This document shows positions 34,466-43,912 of a stretch of DNA of 51,383 nt, in pieces. The position numbers and the translations under genes are program-made. Under the pieces are notes generated by a model that did not search any database, had not been told where the DNA came from, and was given only the letters and a program-made list of their open reading frames with translations. The stretch's first letter is position 1. Each line of letters begins with the position of its first letter. Source of the DNA: Mycobacterium sp. NAZ190054 (GTDB lineage: Bacteria; Actinomycetota; Actinomycetes; Mycobacteriales; Mycobacteriaceae); contig NZ_LMVQ01000549.1 of the NCBI RefSeq assembly GCF_001545925.1, positions 1 through 51,383 on the forward strand. Reading direction: 5' to 3'.

Positions 34466-37184
34466 GCTGTCAGCTCCGCATTCAGCTCATCAAGCAAATC
34501 CGCCGCCCGGTCACCCAGATCCCTTATTGCCCCGTCGGTCCCGCCGCGTTCGGTGAACGGTGCGTCGTCGAGGTCCTCCACCCGAATACCGGCAGAGCTC
34601 GCGATGACCGATACGATCCGGTCCAGCCACCACTGTTCCGTGTCGCTGAACGTGACACCGGCCTGCTCCTGCTGGATCAACCAGGCTGCGTACTTCTCCC
34701 GCACCCGGTCACCGTAGGGTACGAGCTCGTCGTCCACACCGGTGGCATACCGCACGAGAGACACCAGGTCGGTCACGGCATGGGTGGCACTCTTGTGCAC
34801 CTTCTCACCGTCGATGGCGGCATAAGCCTTCCAGATGACGTCCGGCGTCCAATTATGCGGCGGCCGAGCGATTCTCGCTGCCAGCCCCTCGATGAAGGCG
34901 AAGTCAATGCGTCGCTCCCCGGCCTCATAGCCCAACTGCAGCGCCGTGATCTCGTCACGGTGCTCCTCGAGATAGGCGGTCCAAGACTCTACGATGTGCC
35001 GAGCCTTGCCGGTGTCCACCACTCCCCCGGCGTCGATCAGCTCATCGGCGCTGACCTCGTCGATGATGCGGTCATGCGCGGCCCGAAGTTCCAGGACACG
35101 GTTGCGCAGCTCCGGGTTCGACGCGATAGGCTCCAGGGCCTCTTCGATGGCCTCCGGTGTCGTGGAAGACGGCTCGACCGCATCCACCAGCGAGCGGATG
35201 ATGTCGCGCACCGGTTGCCCCGCCACCTCATCGAGTTCGACCCGCTCCGCATCGGTCAGATCGAGTTCGAGCTTGGCCAGGCGTGAGGCCAGGGTGGCCG
35301 CCTCATCTTCGGCGATAGTCAGGTTGGCGGCCTTCTCCAGCAGCTTCTTCAACGGCACGGAGCGTTGCCGGTTCAGCGGCGGTTCGACGAAGTCATGTTC
35401 GGTGACACCGATCGCGTCGACGATGACGAACCGGGTCTTGGTCTTCGCGTCCGGGGTGACCGCCTGGAAATCAGCATCGGGAATGGTGCGCGCGCCCCGA
35501 CCCTTCATCTGCTCGAAGTACTGCGCCGACCGCACGTCGCGCATGAAGAACACACACTCCAGCGGTTTGACGTCAGTGCCGGTGGCGATCATGTCGACCG
35601 TCACGGCGACGCGCAGGCTAGGGCTGGTGCGAAACGCCTTCAGTTGTTCCTTGGCATTGCGGGCGTTGTAGGTGATCTTCGCGGCGAAGTCATTGCCCTT
35701 ACCGAAGACCTCCCGCACCCGCTTGACGATCTCCTCGGCGTGGTTGTCATCCTTGGCGAAGATCAGCGTCTTCGGAACCGTACTGCGGCCAGGGAAGATC
35801 TCGGTGAACAGCCGGTCGCGGAACGTCTCCAGCACCGTGCGGATCTGATCGGTGGCTGTGACCGCCCGGTCGAGCTGTCCCGGAACGTAATCCAGATCGT
35901 CATCGAGTGCTTCGAGCCGTTGTTCGCGGGTTCGGCGGTCCACCTTGGGGACGATGGTGCCGGCGTCGATGTGCGATCCGTGGTCGCTGATCTTGGTGCG
36001 GATGCGGTAGACGTCAAAATCGACATTGACACCGTCGGCGACCGATTCCGGATAGGTGTAGTCCGAGACCAGGTTCTGCCGGAAGAACGCGAACGTCTGC
36101 TTGCCCGGTGTCGCACTCAGGCCGACGACATGCGCGTCGAAGTATTCCAGGACTCCGCGCCACACCCCGTAGATGCTGCGATGCGCCTCGTCGACGATGA
36201 CCAGGTCGAAGGTCTCCGGCGGCAGCGCGTCGCTATAGGAGACGGTGACCGGCGCGTCCGGGATGTAGTCGTCGATGTCGGGGTCGTCGGTATCGCTGAC
36301 TTCGCCGGCCTTGATGAAACGGAACACCCGCTGAATTGTGGAGATCGTGACTTTGGTCGATCCCAGCAGGCCCGCGCTGGACAGCTTGTTGACGTTGTAC
36401 AGCTCGGTGAAGCGTCGACCGTCATCGGGCGTGCGGTAGTTCTGGAACTCGCCGAGGGTCTGGTCGGCGAGATTGTTGCGGTCGACCAGGAAAAGGACCC
36501 GGTCGAATCCGCCGTGCTTGAGCAGCCGGTAGGACTGCGTCACCGCCGTGAACGTCTTGCCCGCACCGGTCGCCATCTGAACCAACGACCGGTCGTATCG
36601 CTGATTGGCCAAGCTCTGCTCAACCCCGTTGATGGCCTCGATCTGCGCCGGCCGCAGCGCATCGGTGTCCAATGCCGGAAGTTTGCGGACCTTCGCCCGC
36701 CAAGTGGGGTAATCCGGATTTGTCTCGGCCTCACGCAGATGACGCGCGAGTGTCTCCGGTCGCGGCACGTTGAAGATCAGCCGGGCGCGGGGTTCCGGAT
36801 CGAACCCGTTGGTGAAGTGGGTCTCGACGCCGGAAGCCTCAAACACAAACGGCAACCGGCCATCCCGTGTCCTGGCCGCGATCCTGACGTCGGCGGGCAA
36901 ACCGTCGGCATACATCGTCGACTGCCACTCCACACGGAGAGCGGCGTGCCGACAGGTTTGGCCTCGATGACGCCGACGACGGCCTTGTCGACGTACAACA
37001 GATAATCGACACGGCCGTGTCCGGGTTTCATCACAACTTCGCGCACGGCGACACCTTGCGCCGCGAACAGGTTGAGGTTCTTCTTGTCCTGGACAACCCA
37101 ACCGGCCTGGGTCAGCTGTACGTCGATGAGCTTGCGGGCGCGCGCTTCGGCCGGCAGCCGGGCGTCGTCATCCGAATTAGTCAT
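34462..37184 (-). pseudogene. hsdR: hsdR, type I restriction subunit, one frameshift
   Basis: An EcoEI/EcoKI-type restriction motor. The N-terminal nuclease domain shows RVDYLLYVDKAVVGVIEAKP (PD-(D/E)xK). The helicase part has Walker A MATGAGKTF and the DEAH box VIVDEAHRSIYG, with LSATPGKQ, and the C-terminal region follows. At about 36934-36936 one base is missing: GTPLS should continue GVEWQSTMYAD but shifts. Restoring a base gives 907 residues, the normal length. A real deletion would abolish cleavage; a sequencing error is possible. It is the first gene of the island operon and is coupled to hsdS by a GTGA overlap. Confidence 0.9.
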
Positions 37185-37189
37185 ACTGC

Positions 37190-37211
37190 GTCACAGGTTA
37201 GCTACTGTGAC
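37190..37211. promoter_or_regulatory. Inverted repeat upstream of hsdR (GTCACAG-N8-CTGTGAC)
   Basis: A perfect 7-bp inverted repeat, centred on TAGCTA, six bases upstream of the hsdR ATG at 37184. It is the only regulatory-looking element in the right edge of the island. It could bind a regulator of the RM operon, but none is encoded beside it. Confidence 0.4.
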
Positions 37212-37395
37212 TGAAGTTCGGCCAGCGATTCACGCGCTGACCTGTGTCGGCCCACTCCGCCAGAAGCGCTCCGACCGGTGTCCGACCGTCAAGCAACCTT
37301 GCTCCACGTCACTCGACAAGCGCCGCCTCGCTTGACGGCACTCCGTCTACCCTGCATAAGGTCCCGTCGACCAGCACCGACTTGGCTTCGCTCAC
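37198..37395 (-). pseudogene. Remnant of a gene coupled to the FMN reductase
   Basis: GTG 37395 overlaps the FMN-reductase stop (GTGA), the same coupling used by every other gene in this operon. It reads MSEAKSVLVDGTLCRVDGVP and meets TGA at 37309. The same frame then continues for 36 more codons (RGARLLDGRTPVGALLAEWA) to TAA at 37198, next to the hsdR control region. This looks like the start of a further operon gene with a nonsense change (TGG to TGA would fit) that was cut off when the RM island entered. The product is not recognised. Confidence 0.45.
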
Positions 37396-37994
37396 GATTT
37401 CTCCCTGTTGGTCTGGGCGAATGCCAGCAGCTGGCCAGCCAGCAGCTCGAGCTGGTTGGCCACGGCCCGGCCCTGTTCGGTGTCGGCGAGCTCGCCGGAC
37501 GGACACCAGATCGGGTCCGCGGAGTTGATCGCCACCCCGAGCGGGGTGGGCCACGCCCGCAGCGCGTGACCGATGCTGCGGAGCTGGGTCAGCGTCCCGA
37601 CCGCGGCCTGCCATCCGTAGGCGCAGCTGATGCAACCCCACGGGGTGTTGTCGAGGTAGACGCGCGGATCCTCCCGCAGATCCTCGATGTAGTCCAGCGC
37701 GTTCTTGACCAGGCCGGAGATCGCGCCGTGGTAGCCCGGGGAGCCGACGACCACGGCGTCGGCGTCGCGCAGCGTCTTGACCAGTTCGAGGGCGCGCGGT
37801 GTGCGCTCCAGCTCGTGCGGGGCGTACATCGGCAGATCGAGGTCCTCGGCGGCGAACAGCCGGGTGCGCCCGCCCTGCCTCTCCACCGACGCCAGGCAGT
37901 AGCGCAGGGCGCGTTCGGTGGACGAGTTCGCCCGGAGCGTCCCGCCGAGGCCGACGATGAACGGTTGCTTGGTACTGGTCACTTTCCCACTCAC
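37392..37994 (-). CDS. NADPH-dependent FMN reductase family protein
   Basis: A 200-residue flavodoxin-fold reductase. It has the FMN phosphate loop GLGGTLRANSSTERAL and GSPGYHGAISGLVKNALDYI, the characteristic second flavin loop. It would reduce FMN for a two-component monooxygenase; the LLM-type flavoprotein at 39831-41150 in the same operon is the obvious partner. GTG 37994 overlaps the cyclase stop by four bases. Confidence 0.9.
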   Translation of the reverse strand: MSGKVTSTKQPFIVGLGGTLRANSSTERALRYCLASVERQGGRTRLFAAEDLDLPMYAPHELERTPRALELVKTLRDADAVVVGSPGYHGAISGLVKNALDYIEDLREDPRVYLDNTPWGCISCAYGWQAAVGTLTQLRSIGHALRAWPTPLGVAINSADPIWCPSGELADTEQGRAVANQLELLAGQLLAFAQTNREKS

Positions 37995-38989
37995 TTGATC
38001 GCGATCGGACTGACGGGCGCACCGACCGCACCGACCACCTTCAACGGCGGTGCGACGAGCTGGAATTCGTAGACGCCGTCGGCGGCACAGTCGGCGGCGA
38101 TCGGGCCCAGGTCCCAGTACTCACCGAGCATCAGGCCCATGTCGCGCAGGCACAGCATGTGCATCGGCAGGAACGTGCCCTCGACACCGTTGCCGGGGTC
38201 GGGATCCTCGACCATCAGGTTGTCGGCGGCCACCGCGGCCACTTCGCGCTCGTGCAGCCAGGAGGCGCACGTCCAGTGCAGTCCCGAACCGGCCTCGCCG
38301 CCGTCGCCGGTGGCCAGGAAGCGCGTCCACCACCCGGTGTGCACGACGACGACGTCGCCCGAACGGATCTCGACGTTCTGCCTGGCGGCGATCTCGTCGA
38401 GTTCGTCGGGGGTGATCGGGGTGCCCGGCCCGCAGAAGGTGTCCTCGCCCCGGTGCGCGACGACGTCGAGCAGCACACCGCGGGAAGTGATGCCCTTGCC
38501 TGCCACCTTCTCGATGCCGAGGCGGAACGCCCCGAAACTCGTCACCGAGTCGGCGGGAAATCCGTTGTACAGCTTGTCCTCGTAGTACACGTGCGACATC
38601 GCGTCCCACTGCGTGGCCGCCTGCAGCGGCATCACGATGATGTCGTCGTTGAACCGGAACGGGTTGTCGGCGAAGAACGCGCTCACATCGGCGGCCACCG
38701 CGTTGCGAAGCCACTGCGGGCCGTACTCGACGAGCGTGGACGCGTCACCACCGTCGACGGTCATCACGTGGACGGGGTTCTGCCGGAATTTGAACGCCCC
38801 CTGTGGTCCGCCCGAGCTGAAGTCGCCGCCGAGGGAGATCACCTTGCCCTGGGTGACCAGTCCTGCGGCCTCGGCGACCTTCTCGGGGGTGATGAAGTTG
38901 AGCGTGCCGAGCTCGTCGTCGTCACCCCATCTTCCCCAGTTACGGACCTCGTCGGCCGTCCTGCGGAAATCACCCATGGTGCCGGTCAT
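37991..38989 (-). CDS. Cyclase-family (kynurenine formamidase-like) metal hydrolase
   Basis: A 332-residue member of the cyclase family (PF04199 type). The metal-binding region reads VMPLQAATQWDAMSHVYYED, a variant of H-x-G-T-H-x-D-x-x-x-H seen in the long bacterial subgroup; further on come TSRGVLLDVVAHRG and HTGWW. These enzymes hydrolyse amides or lactone-like rings, for example isatin or formylkynurenine. In this operon a ring-opening or lactone hydrolysis is plausible. ATG 38989 shares one base with the preceding stop (TGATG). Confidence 0.85.
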   Translation of the reverse strand: MTGTMGDFRRTADEVRNWGRWGDDDELGTLNFITPEKVAEAAGLVTQGKVISLGGDFSSGGPQGAFKFRQNPVHVMTVDGGDASTLVEYGPQWLRNAVAADVSAFFADNPFRFNDDIIVMPLQAATQWDAMSHVYYEDKLYNGFPADSVTSFGAFRLGIEKVAGKGITSRGVLLDVVAHRGEDTFCGPGTPITPDELDEIAARQNVEIRSGDVVVVHTGWWTRFLATGDGGEAGSGLHWTCASWLHEREVAAVAADNLMVEDPDPGNGVEGTFLPMHMLCLRDMGLMLGEYWDLGPIAADCAADGVYEFQLVAPPLKVVGAVGAPVSPIAIK

Positions 38990-39828
38990 CACGAACTCCC
39001 CTGTGCTGCCTGAATATCGGTCATCCGATCGGAGATGCGCTGGGCGAGGATCCCGCCGTCGGTCCACACCACCTGCCCGGTGAGGTAGCCGGCCGCCCGG
39101 CTGCCGAGGAAGACCAGCGTCGCGGCCTGTTCCTCGGGCGTGGACACCCGTTCCAGTGGCGCGGTGAACGAGTCGAGATACTGCTGCCCGTAGGCCGACC
39201 GCAGCTGATCCAGAATCGGCGTCTCGGTGACACCCGGTGCGGTGCAGTTGATCCGGATGCCGCGGGCACCCAGGTCGACGGCCCGGCGCATGCCGTACAG
39301 GATGATCGCCTCCTTGGACTGGCGGTAGCCCCCGTCGGCCAGAGCGTCCGGGTGGTCGGCGCACCACTGCAGCCCTTCGGCCACCGACGTGGTGGCGAGC
39401 AGACCCGCGGTGGTGGCCGCGTTCTCCAGATAGGCCGAGGCGGCCAGTGACGACACGTTGCCGATCGACGCGCCGGCCGGCATCCGCCCGATCAGCGCCT
39501 CGGTGAACTGGCGCATGCCGAGGAAGTTGATGCGCACCACCAGCAGCGGATCCCCGATGCCCGAGGACACCCCGGCGACGTTGAACAACACGTCGACGCT
39601 GCCCTCAACCGCCGCCGCGGCGGCATCGACGGAGTCGGGGTCGGCCAGGTCGACGGCGATGAACTGATGCACCGCGGAGGTGTCTTCGGGTGCGCGCAAA
39701 TCCAGGCCGGTGACCTGCGCGCCCAGAGATGCGAGCTGGTGCGCCACCTGCGCCCCGATCCCCGACGCGCAACCGGTGACCACGGCGTGCCTGCCGTCGA
39801 AGCGCACCAGCTCGTCAAGCGGGGTCAC
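38989..39828 (-). CDS. SDR family oxidoreductase, atypical (3-alpha-HSD-like)
   Basis: A 279-residue SDR with VVTGCASGIGAQVAHQL, NVAG (FNVAGVSSG), Ser in NVSSLAAS and Y-x-x-x-K in GGYRQSKEAI. A stretch of about 35 residues inserted between the Ser and Tyr motifs (LENAATTAGLLATTSVAEGL onward) is the layout of 3-alpha-hydroxysteroid dehydrogenase/carbonyl reductase. It ends with TGQVVWTDGGILA. GTG 39828 lies two bases after the LLM stop. It likely interconverts a ring hydroxyl and ketone. Confidence 0.88.
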   Translation of the reverse strand: MTPLDELVRFDGRHAVVTGCASGIGAQVAHQLASLGAQVTGLDLRAPEDTSAVHQFIAVDLADPDSVDAAAAAVEGSVDVLFNVAGVSSGIGDPLLVVRINFLGMRQFTEALIGRMPAGASIGNVSSLAASAYLENAATTAGLLATTSVAEGLQWCADHPDALADGGYRQSKEAIILYGMRRAVDLGARGIRINCTAPGVTETPILDQLRSAYGQQYLDSFTAPLERVSTPEEQAATLVFLGSRAAGYLTGQVVWTDGGILAQRISDRMTDIQAAQGSS

Positions 39829-39830
39829 GG

Positions 39831-41150
39831 TCAGCTCGCGGCTTCCTTCGCAGCCTTGGCTTCCTTCTCGGCCTGGGCGGCCTTGACGCGGCCCTCGTTG
39901 ATCTCGGCCATCGCCTCGGGGATCTCACCGGCGGTGAACTTGCCGCCGCGGCCGGTGGGCAGGCCGCCGAATGCGTACGTCTCGTCGAACAGCGGGGCGT
40001 CCCAGTGCTGCCGGCGCTCCTCGACCTTCTCGATCACCGGCTCGAGACGCTTGGCCTTGTCCTTGACCGCCTTCTCGTCGCGTTCGATGAACTCGGGCAG
40101 GATCTCCTTGCCCATGATCTCGATGGACTCCATCGTGCCCTCGTGGCTGCGGGGATTGAGCAGCAGGATGATCTCGTCGACCCCGCTGGCCTCGTAGCCG
40201 CGCAGGAACTCGCGGACGGTGTCGGGCCCGCCGATCGCCCCGCGGCCGGGTCCGTAGGCCAGGGTGGGGTCCTCCTTGACGGCCTGCTCGTAGAGCTCCC
40301 ACACGCCGGTGCGGCCGGGGGTGTGCATGCCGGTCATGTAGTAGTGCATGATCCCGAACGAGAAGAAGCCGCCGCCGATACCGAGCCGCTTGAGCGCCTC
40401 CTCGTCGGTTCTCGCGACCATCATCGACAGATCGCCGCCGATCGCGAGCAGGTTCGGGTTGATCGCCGGGGTGATCGGTGTGCCCTTCTCCTCGAACTCC
40501 CGGTAGTAGCCGTCCACCCGCTCCTTGAGCGCTTCGGGCCCGGTGTAGGCGAAACTCAGTGCGCCGATGGCCTTCTGGGCGGCCATCTGCACCGACGACG
40601 GCCGCGTGCACGCCACCCAGACCGGCGGGTGCGGCCGCTGCAGCGGCTTGGGGATCACGTTGCGGGCCGGCATCTCCACGTGCTCGCCCTTGAACCCGGT
40701 GAACGGCGCCTCGGTCATACAGCGGATCGAGACCTCCAGGGCCTCTTCCCACATCGAACGCTTGTCGGCCGGGTCGATGTTGAATCCGCCGAGCTCGGCG
40801 ACCGACGACCCTTCACCGGTGCCGAACTCCACCCGGCCGTTGGACAGGTGGTCGAGCGTGGCGACCCGCTCGGCGATGCGCGCCGGATGATTGATCGGTG
40901 GCGGCAGGTGCATGACCCCGAAACCGAGGCGGATGTTCTCGGTGCGCTGGCTTGCCGCGGCCAGGAACATCTCGGGGGCGGTCGAGTGGCAGTACTCCTC
41001 CAGGAAGTGGTGCTCGGTGAGCCACACGGTGGAGAAACCGGCCTTGTCGGCGAGTTCCACCTCGTCGAGCCCGTGCTGGAACAGCTGATGCTCGTCGTCG
41101 TCCGACCACGGCCGGGGCAACGGGAACTCGTAGAACAGAGAGATCTTCAC
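39831..41150 (-). CDS. LLM-class flavin-dependent oxidoreductase
   Basis: A 439-residue bacterial-luciferase-like monooxygenase or F420/FMN oxidoreductase: TIM barrel with MKISLFYEFPLP, VWLTEHHFLEEYCHSTAPEM, FGVMHLPPPINHPARIAERV and GRVEFGTGEG. The C-terminal tail (about 40 residues) is Ala/Lys/Glu-rich and probably helical. Its flavin is likely FMN from the reductase at 37392. In two-component systems such enzymes hydroxylate rings or carry out Baeyer-Villiger-type reactions. GTG 41150 has AGGAGG within the stop of the previous gene. Confidence 0.9.
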   Translation of the reverse strand: MKISLFYEFPLPRPWSDDDEHQLFQHGLDEVELADKAGFSTVWLTEHHFLEEYCHSTAPEMFLAAASQRTENIRLGFGVMHLPPPINHPARIAERVATLDHLSNGRVEFGTGEGSSVAELGGFNIDPADKRSMWEEALEVSIRCMTEAPFTGFKGEHVEMPARNVIPKPLQRPHPPVWVACTRPSSVQMAAQKAIGALSFAYTGPEALKERVDGYYREFEEKGTPITPAINPNLLAIGGDLSMMVARTDEEALKRLGIGGGFFSFGIMHYYMTGMHTPGRTGVWELYEQAVKEDPTLAYGPGRGAIGGPDTVREFLRGYEASGVDEIILLLNPRSHEGTMESIEIMGKEILPEFIERDEKAVKDKAKRLEPVIEKVEERRQHWDAPLFDETYAFGGLPTGRGGKFTAGEIPEAMAEINEGRVKAAQAEKEAKAAKEAAS

Positions 41151-41156
41151 TGCTGT

Positions 41157-42965
41157 TTACCTCCTATAAGATTCGGGGCTTTCGGGGCGTGTGACGGATG
41201 GTTGTTCCTGCTCGGTGTTCGCCGATTCCGCGATGTGCTGCGCTGCGACGTAGCCGAACGTCATCGCCGGCCCGATCGTCGCGCCGGCCCCGGCGTAGCT
41301 GCGGCCCATCACCGCCGCCGACGCGTTGCCGACCGCGTAGAGACCCTCGATCACCGAGTCGTCGCCGCGCAGCACCCGGGCGTGTTCGTCGGTGCGCAGT
41401 CCGCCGGAGGTGCCGAGGTCACCGAGGATGATCTGGAACGCGTAGTACGGCGGCTTGCCGAGCGGATGCAGGTTCGGGTTGGGCAGCGTCGGGTCGCCGT
41501 AATAGTTGTCGTAGGCGCTGTCGCCGCGGTTGAAGTCGTCGTCATGACCCTCGGCCGCGAGCGCGTTGAACCGCTCGGCGGTCCGGCGCAGTTGCGATCC
41601 GGGAACCCCGATCTGCTCGGCCAGCTCCTCCCAGGACGAGCCGGTCTTGACCACACCGGATTCCAGCCACGCCGCCGGCACCTTCCGGCCGGTCGGGACC
41701 GGCGCGAACGGCACCTTCGGGATCGGCAGGTGGCCGGCGACCACGTACCGGTGGAACGACCGGATGTCGGTGACGAGCCAGCACGGGATGTGCGTGACGC
41801 CGGACCGCTGGCCCTCGATCATCGCGTGGGCGAAGTCCATGTAGGGCGCGGCCTCGTTGATGAACCGCTTGCCCTCGCCGTTGACGACGAACTGCGACGG
41901 CATCATGCGTTCGTTGAGCATGAACTGCAGCCGGCCGTCGGGCCAGCAGATCGCCGGGAACCACCACGCCTCGTCGAGCAGTTCGGTTGCGGCGCCGACC
42001 TTCTCCCCGGCCCGGATCCCGTCCCCGGTGGCGGCCGGATTGCCGAAGCTCCAGTCTCTGCCTGGTCCGGCGAGTTCTGCGACCCGGTTCAACTCGGGCA
42101 GGTGCTGCAGGCGCCACTGCATATCGTGGTCGAATCCGCCGCTGGCCAGGATCACCCCGTGGCGCGCCTGGACCCGCAGCGCACGCCCGCCCTTCTCGAT
42201 CACCGCACCCACCACCCGCCCGTCCGGGCCGTCGGCATCGGTGATGAGTTCGGCCATCGGGGCGTCCAGCCACAGCGGGATGTTCTGCTGCTTCACCGCC
42301 AGCCGCAGCCGGGCCGCCAGCGACTGGCCGATGGCGGCCATGCGGTCACCGAAGACCCGTGCCCGGAACATCCGCCAGATCAGCTTCAGCAGCACCGCCT
42401 TGCCCCGCCAGTTCTGCCTGACCTGGTAGAACAGCCGCAAGTCCTTGGGCGCGAACCAGATTCCTCTCGGGGCCAGTGCCAGCGGCGCCAGCAGGTGCTG
42501 TTCCTCGTCACCGAGCACGCGCAGGTCGATCTCGGGCACGTTGATGGTGCTGCCCAGGGCCGACCCGCCCGGAAGCTCCGGATAGTAATCGGCGTAGCCG
42601 GGCTTCCAGACGAATTCCAGCCAGGGGCTGAGTTTTTCCAGGAACTCCATCATCTGCGGCGCGGCGTCGACGTACTTGCGCAGCCGGGCGTCGCTGACCA
42701 GACCGCCGGTGATCTCTTTGAGGTAGGTGAAGACCGAGTCGGGATCGGGCACATAACCCTCCCGGCGCTGCGACGGCGCTCCCGGCACCCAGATGCCACC
42801 TCCCGACAGTGCCGTCGAGCCGCCGAAGCGCGGTGACTTCTCCACCACCAGGGCGTCCAGGCCGGCGGAGTCGGCGGCCAGCGCGGCGGTCATCCCGCCG
42901 CCGCCGGACCCGATCACCAGGACGTCGGTGACGTGGTCGAAGGCTTGGCCCGCAGCAGAACTCAT
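41157..42965 (-). CDS. FAD-dependent dehydrogenase, 3-ketosteroid-Delta1-dehydrogenase-like
   Basis: A 602-residue flavoprotein of the KstD/fumarate-reductase superfamily. The FAD dinucleotide motif is [17 protein letters not shown], followed by [20 protein letters not shown]; the C-terminal FAD region is [20 protein letters not shown]. KstD proteins introduce a double bond next to a ring ketone, pushing the ring toward an aromatic. This copy lacks an assigned substrate. It follows the MhpB-like gene directly (ATGA overlap), so desaturation and ring cleavage are produced together. Confidence 0.88.
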   Translation of the reverse strand: MSSAAGQAFDHVTDVLVIGSGGGGMTAALAADSAGLDALVVEKSPRFGGSTALSGGGIWVPGAPSQRREGYVPDPDSVFTYLKEITGGLVSDARLRKYVDAAPQMMEFLEKLSPWLEFVWKPGYADYYPELPGGSALGSTINVPEIDLRVLGDEEQHLLAPLALAPRGIWFAPKDLRLFYQVRQNWRGKAVLLKLIWRMFRARVFGDRMAAIGQSLAARLRLAVKQQNIPLWLDAPMAELITDADGPDGRVVGAVIEKGGRALRVQARHGVILASGGFDHDMQWRLQHLPELNRVAELAGPGRDWSFGNPAATGDGIRAGEKVGAATELLDEAWWFPAICWPDGRLQFMLNERMMPSQFVVNGEGKRFINEAAPYMDFAHAMIEGQRSGVTHIPCWLVTDIRSFHRYVVAGHLPIPKVPFAPVPTGRKVPAAWLESGVVKTGSSWEELAEQIGVPGSQLRRTAERFNALAAEGHDDDFNRGDSAYDNYYGDPTLPNPNLHPLGKPPYYAFQIILGDLGTSGGLRTDEHARVLRGDDSVIEGLYAVGNASAAVMGRSYAGAGATIGPAMTFGYVAAQHIAESANTEQEQPSVTRPESPESYRR

Positions 42966-43912
42966 GATGTACACACCGCCGTCCGGATGGCGAAACCGGC
43001 GATGAGTTCCGGTGCGGCACGGTAGAACCGGTTGCCGGTTTCGTAGCTGCCCTGCGCGGCCAGCGCCCCGAAGGCGGCCACCCAGGTTCTGACCTCGTGA
43101 GCAGAGTTGCCGGCCTGCTCGGCGATCCAGCCGTTGTCCCAGCCGTCCACCTCGGCGAGCCGGTTCGTGTCGAGCAGGTCCAGGAAGGCCCCGTCCCAGT
43201 CCGGGTTCAGCGGGGCGAGTGCTCCCCGGCCGGAGGCGAACTCGCGGGCGGCCTCGATCACCGCCGCCTGGCGGGCCTGCCGCTGCTCGGCGGTCATCGG
43301 CACTCCGCGCACGATGCGGTCCAGGGCGGCCGGTGGTGCGGTGGCGAGCGTGGGGACGGGCGGGTCGTGCGACAGCCCGCCCGATCCGACGACCAGTACC
43401 CGCTTACCGAGGCCGGCCAGATGCGCGCCGACCGCCGCACCGAGCGCACGGACCCGCCGCATCGGTCCCAGCGGGGTCGCCACCGAGTTGACGAACACCG
43501 GGATCACCGGTTTGGCCGTGGCGTCGCCGAAGAGCTTCTGCAGCGGTTGCACGGTGCCGTGATCGACGTCCATCGCCGCCGAGATCGCCACGTCGACGTC
43601 GGCGGCGAGAACAGCTCGGGCACAGTCGGTGGCGAGGTCGGCGGGAACATCCAGCGGCCCCTGGTGGGTGCCGTAGTCACCGACCCCCTCGGCCGCGGTG
43701 CCGATGCAGAACGGCGGCATGGCCCGGTAGAAGAACCCGTTGTAGTGGTCGGGCGAGAAGGTGACCACGAGCTCGGGGTCGAACTCTGCGACGAAGTCCC
43801 GCGCTGCCGCGATCGCGCCTTCGATGTCGTCAAGGAGTTCCTGGGACGGTCCCGGAAGGTTCAGCAGCGGACTGTGCGACATGCAGCACAGGGCCATCTG
43901 TGATTTCGCCAT
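42962..43912 (-). CDS. mhpB: LigB-type extradiol ring-cleavage dioxygenase, MhpB-like
   Basis: A 316-residue class III extradiol dioxygenase that closely follows 2,3-dihydroxyphenylpropionate 1,2-dioxygenase: [12 protein letters not shown] at the start (iron His13), [45 protein letters not shown] and [15 protein letters not shown]. It opens a catechol ring beside the hydroxyls with Fe(II) and O2. Its ATG is 83 bases inside the end of the MhpA-like gene; AGGAGG precedes it there. The exact catechol is unknown; phenylpropionate-type side chains would fit the family. Confidence 0.93.
   Translation of the reverse strand: MAKSQMALCCMSHSPLLNLPGPSQELLDDIEGAIAAARDFVAEFDPELVVTFSPDHYNGFFYRAMPPFCIGTAAEGVGDYGTHQGPLDVPADLATDCARAVLAADVDVAISAAMDVDHGTVQPLQKLFGDATAKPVIPVFVNSVATPLGPMRRVRALGAAVGAHLAGLGKRVLVVGSGGLSHDPPVPTLATAPPAALDRIVRGVPMTAEQRQARQAAVIEAAREFASGRGALAPLNPDWDGAFLDLLDTNRLAEVDGWDNGWIAEQAGNSAHEVRTWVAAFGALAAQGSYETGNRFYRAAPELIAGFAIRTAVCTS

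Noticed and set aside
37309..37311. In-frame TGA in the FMN-reductase-coupled remnant as selenocysteine
   Set aside because: No SECIS-like hairpin or selenoprotein machinery is visible, and truncation by island insertion with a TGG-to-TGA change is simpler.
40005..42836. A 943-codon open frame on the plus strand
   Set aside because: It is antisense to the LLM and KstD-like genes and has the composition of a shadow frame (Arg, Gly, His, Val rich).
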